Part shown: piece by piece, positions 62,439 through 64,000 of the stretch
Layout: each line of letters begins with the position of its first letter
Numbering within the stretch: position 1 is the stretch's first letter
NCBI RefSeq assembly: GCF_043290135.1
Contig: NC_134710.1
Span: forward strand, 278,803,276-278,867,275
From: Rhipicephalus microplus
Lineage: Eukaryota; Arthropoda; Arachnida; Ixodida; Ixodidae
Length of the DNA: 64,000 nt
Direction: 5' to 3'
Position numbers and translations under genes: made by a program
The notes under the pieces: model-generated
The model's database searches: none
Told to the model about the DNA's origin: nothing
What the model saw: the letters and a program-made list of their open reading frames with translations, nothing else

Positions 62439-62510
62439 GGCTCGTTGGTCTAGGGGTATGATTCTCGCTTTGGGTGCGAGAGGTCCCGGGCTCAAATACC
62501 GGACGAGCCC
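62439..62510 (+). tRNA. tRNA-Pro (TGG), T-loop change
   Basis: Anticodon at 62471-62473. Confidence 0.65.
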
Positions 62511-62719
62511 TCTTTTTCCTTTTTGGTCGGAGTATTAAATGCGGCCATATGTTTGTATTATTCGCATTTCTATTAAGCAAAGTTCCTTTCTCAAGCACGC
62601 CTGTTTATTAGACAACTTTAAAGTGTTGCCTAGTGTAGCCGGATCGTTGGTCTGACCACCCAGCCCTGTTGGCCGATGTCACTCCACGTCCCATGATAAT
62701 TATCATGAAACTGCGCGTC

Positions 62720-62791
62720 GGCTCGTTGGTCTATGGGTATGATTCTTGCTTAGGATGCGAGAGGTCCCGGGTTCAAATCCCGGACGAGCCC
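62720..62791 (+). tRNA. tRNA-Pro (AGG), G37 replaced by A
   Basis: Anticodon at 62752-62754. Confidence 0.68.
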
Positions 62792-63000
62792 TCTTTTTCC
62801 TTTTTGGTCGGAGTATAAAATGCGGCCATTTGTTTGTATTCTTCGCATTTCTATTAAGCAAAGTTTCTTTCTCAAGCACGCCTGTTTATTAGACAACTTT
62901 CAAGTGTTGCCTAGTGTGAACGGATCGTTGGTCTGACCACCCAGCCCTGTTGGCCGATGTTACTCCACACCCCATGATAATTATCATGCAACTGCGTGTA

Positions 63001-63071
63001 GGCTCGTTGGTCTAGGGTATGATTCTCGCTTCGGGTGCGAGGGGTCCCGGGTTCAAATCCCGGACGAGCCC
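63001..63071 (+). tRNA. tRNA-Pro (CGG), 71 nt
   Basis: Anticodon at 63032-63034. Confidence 0.78.
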
Positions 63072-63273
63072 TCTTTTTGATCGGAGTAATAACTGCAGCC
63101 ATTTGTTTGTATTGTTCGCATTTCTATTAGGTAAAGTTTCTTTCTCAAGCACGCCTGTTTATTAGACAACTTTCAACTGTTGCCTAGTGTGAACGGATCG
63201 TTGGTCTGACCACCCAGCCCTGTTGGCCGATGTCACGCCACACCCCATGATAATTATCATGCAACTGCGTGTA

Positions 63274-63345
63274 GGCTCGTTGGTCTAGGGGTATGATTCT
63301 CGCTTAGGGTGCGAGAGGTCCCGGGTTAAAATCCCGAAAGAGCCC
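63274..63345 (+). tRNA. tRNA-Pro (AGG)-like, B box changed
   Basis: Anticodon at 63306-63308; lesions as in 29335. Confidence 0.48.
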
Positions 63346-63554
63346 TCTTTTTCTTTTTTGGTCGGAGTATTAAATGCGGCCATTTGTTTGTATTGTTCGC
63401 ATTTCTATTAAGCAAAGTTCCTTTCTCAATCATGCCTGTTTATTAGACAAATTTAAAGTATTGTCTAGTGTGGCCGGATCGTTGGTCTGACCGCCCAGCC
63501 CTGTTGGCCGATGTTACTCCACACCCCATGATAATTATCATGAAACTGCGTGTC

Positions 63555-63626
63555 GGCTCGTTGGTCTAAAGGTATGATTCTCGCTTTGGGTGCGAGAGGT
63601 ACCGGGGTCAAATCCCGGACGAGCCG
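63555..63626 (+). tRNA. tRNA-Pro (TGG), D and T loop changes
   Basis: Anticodon at 63587-63589; discriminator G. Confidence 0.5.
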
Positions 63627-63835
63627 TCTTTTTTCTTTTTGGTCGGAGTATTAAATGCGGCCATTTGTTTATATTGTTCGCAATTCTATGAAGCAAAGTT
63701 CCTTTCTCAAGCACGCCTGTTTATTTGACAACTTTAAAGTATTGTCTAGTGTGGCCAGATCGTTGGTCTGACCACCCGGCCCTGTTGGCCGATGTTACTC
63801 CACACCCCATGATAATTATCATGAAACTGCGTGTC

Positions 63836-63907
63836 GGCTCGTTGGTCTAGGGGTATGATTCTCGCTTTGGGTGTGAGAGGTCCCGGGTTCAAATCCGAGA
63901 CGAGCCC
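63836..63907 (+). tRNA. tRNA-Pro (TGG), damaged T stem
   Basis: Anticodon at 63868-63870; last copy in the window. Confidence 0.55.
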
Positions 63908-64000
63908 TCTTTTTCCTTTTTGTCGGAGTTATAAATGCGGCCATTTGTTTGTATTGTTCGACTTTCTGTGAAGCAAAGTTCCTTTCTCAAGCACGCGTGT

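Larger units (their letters stand above)
1..64000 (+). repeat. tandem tRNA-Pro gene array, unit about 281 bp
   Basis: Every unit shows the same order: TGTCACTCCACACCCC, the palindrome CATGATAATTATCATG, a 12 bp leader, a 72 bp tRNA-Pro, a T-run, then spacer containing GCGGCCATTTGTTTGTATTG and TTCCTTTCTCAAGCACGCC. Gene positions in the entries below count 1-72 along this consensus: acceptor 1-7 with 65-71, A box 8-19, anticodon stem 26-30 with 38-42, loop 31-37, anticodon 33-35, variable bases 43-47, T stem 48-52 with 60-64, T loop 53-59, B box 51-61, discriminator C72. Spacers of about 200 bp between tRNAs hold no ORF of credible length and no second gene. No unit is inverted. Both window edges cut through a unit. 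Confidence 0.97.

Noticed and set aside
1..64000. CRISPR-like regular repeat spacing
   Set aside because: The repeat is a whole 281 bp unit containing a tRNA; spacers are homologous to each other, not unique, and there are no cas genes.
1..64000. Prokaryotic or phage tRNA array
   Set aside because: No encoded CCA, eukaryotic A and B boxes, Pol III T-runs, and a SINE-like insertion with target-site duplication all point to a nuclear eukaryotic locus.
1..64000. Dispersed tRNA-derived SINE family as the explanation of the whole array
   Set aside because: Units are strictly head-to-tail with shared spacers, without A-rich tails or target duplications around each tRNA, so this is tandem amplification and not retroposition.

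Overview
The whole 64 kb is one head-to-tail tandem array, all on the + strand, of a roughly 281 bp unit built around a 72 bp eukaryotic nuclear-type tRNA-Pro gene. I located 228 tRNA-Pro-like copies by eye, spaced mostly 281 bp apart (minor classes 273, 274, 277, 279, 280 and 282 bp). Two further units have lost the tRNA. The array starts and ends mid-unit, so it extends past both edges of the window. I see no protein-coding gene, no other tRNA species, no rRNA and no CRISPR array.

A typical unit reads: spacer, the 16 bp palindrome CATGATAATTATCATG, 12 bp more, the tRNA with internal A and B boxes, a run of four or five T, then about 190 bp of AT-rich spacer. Anticodons by hand count: about 116 TGG (including 5 grossly damaged copies), 69 AGG, 35 CGG and 8 AAG. 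The wobble base takes T, A and C but never G, which matches the three proline isoacceptors known in eukaryotes. Many copies carry shared lesions (B-box C lost, anticodon-stem mismatches, loss of U33 or G37), so a large fraction are probably pseudogenes that spread with the array.

Layout: 1-7.4 kb is almost purely TGG. From 7.4 to 14.5 kb AGG and CGG units come in. From 14.5 to 53 kb the array is a patchwork of nested higher-order duplications of 2 to 20 units (periods or offsets of 1,109, 1,124, 2,240, 5,290, 6,980/7,254, 8,072 and 25,917 bp). From 53 to 59 kb lies a more diverged set, including two 5'-truncated tRNAs. From 59 kb to the end the sequence repeats 50-53 kb and parts of 47-49 and 54 kb.

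The only foreign DNA is a 61-65 bp 3' fragment of a SINE-like element with a (TCAA)n tail, present five times at the same unit position with 16 bp target-site duplications. The motif TTTTGGGACGTTAAACCCC followed by a TCAA-type tail is, from memory, common in hard-tick (Ixodidae) sequence, so a tick or another chelicerate is my best guess at the organism. This is inference, not a search result.
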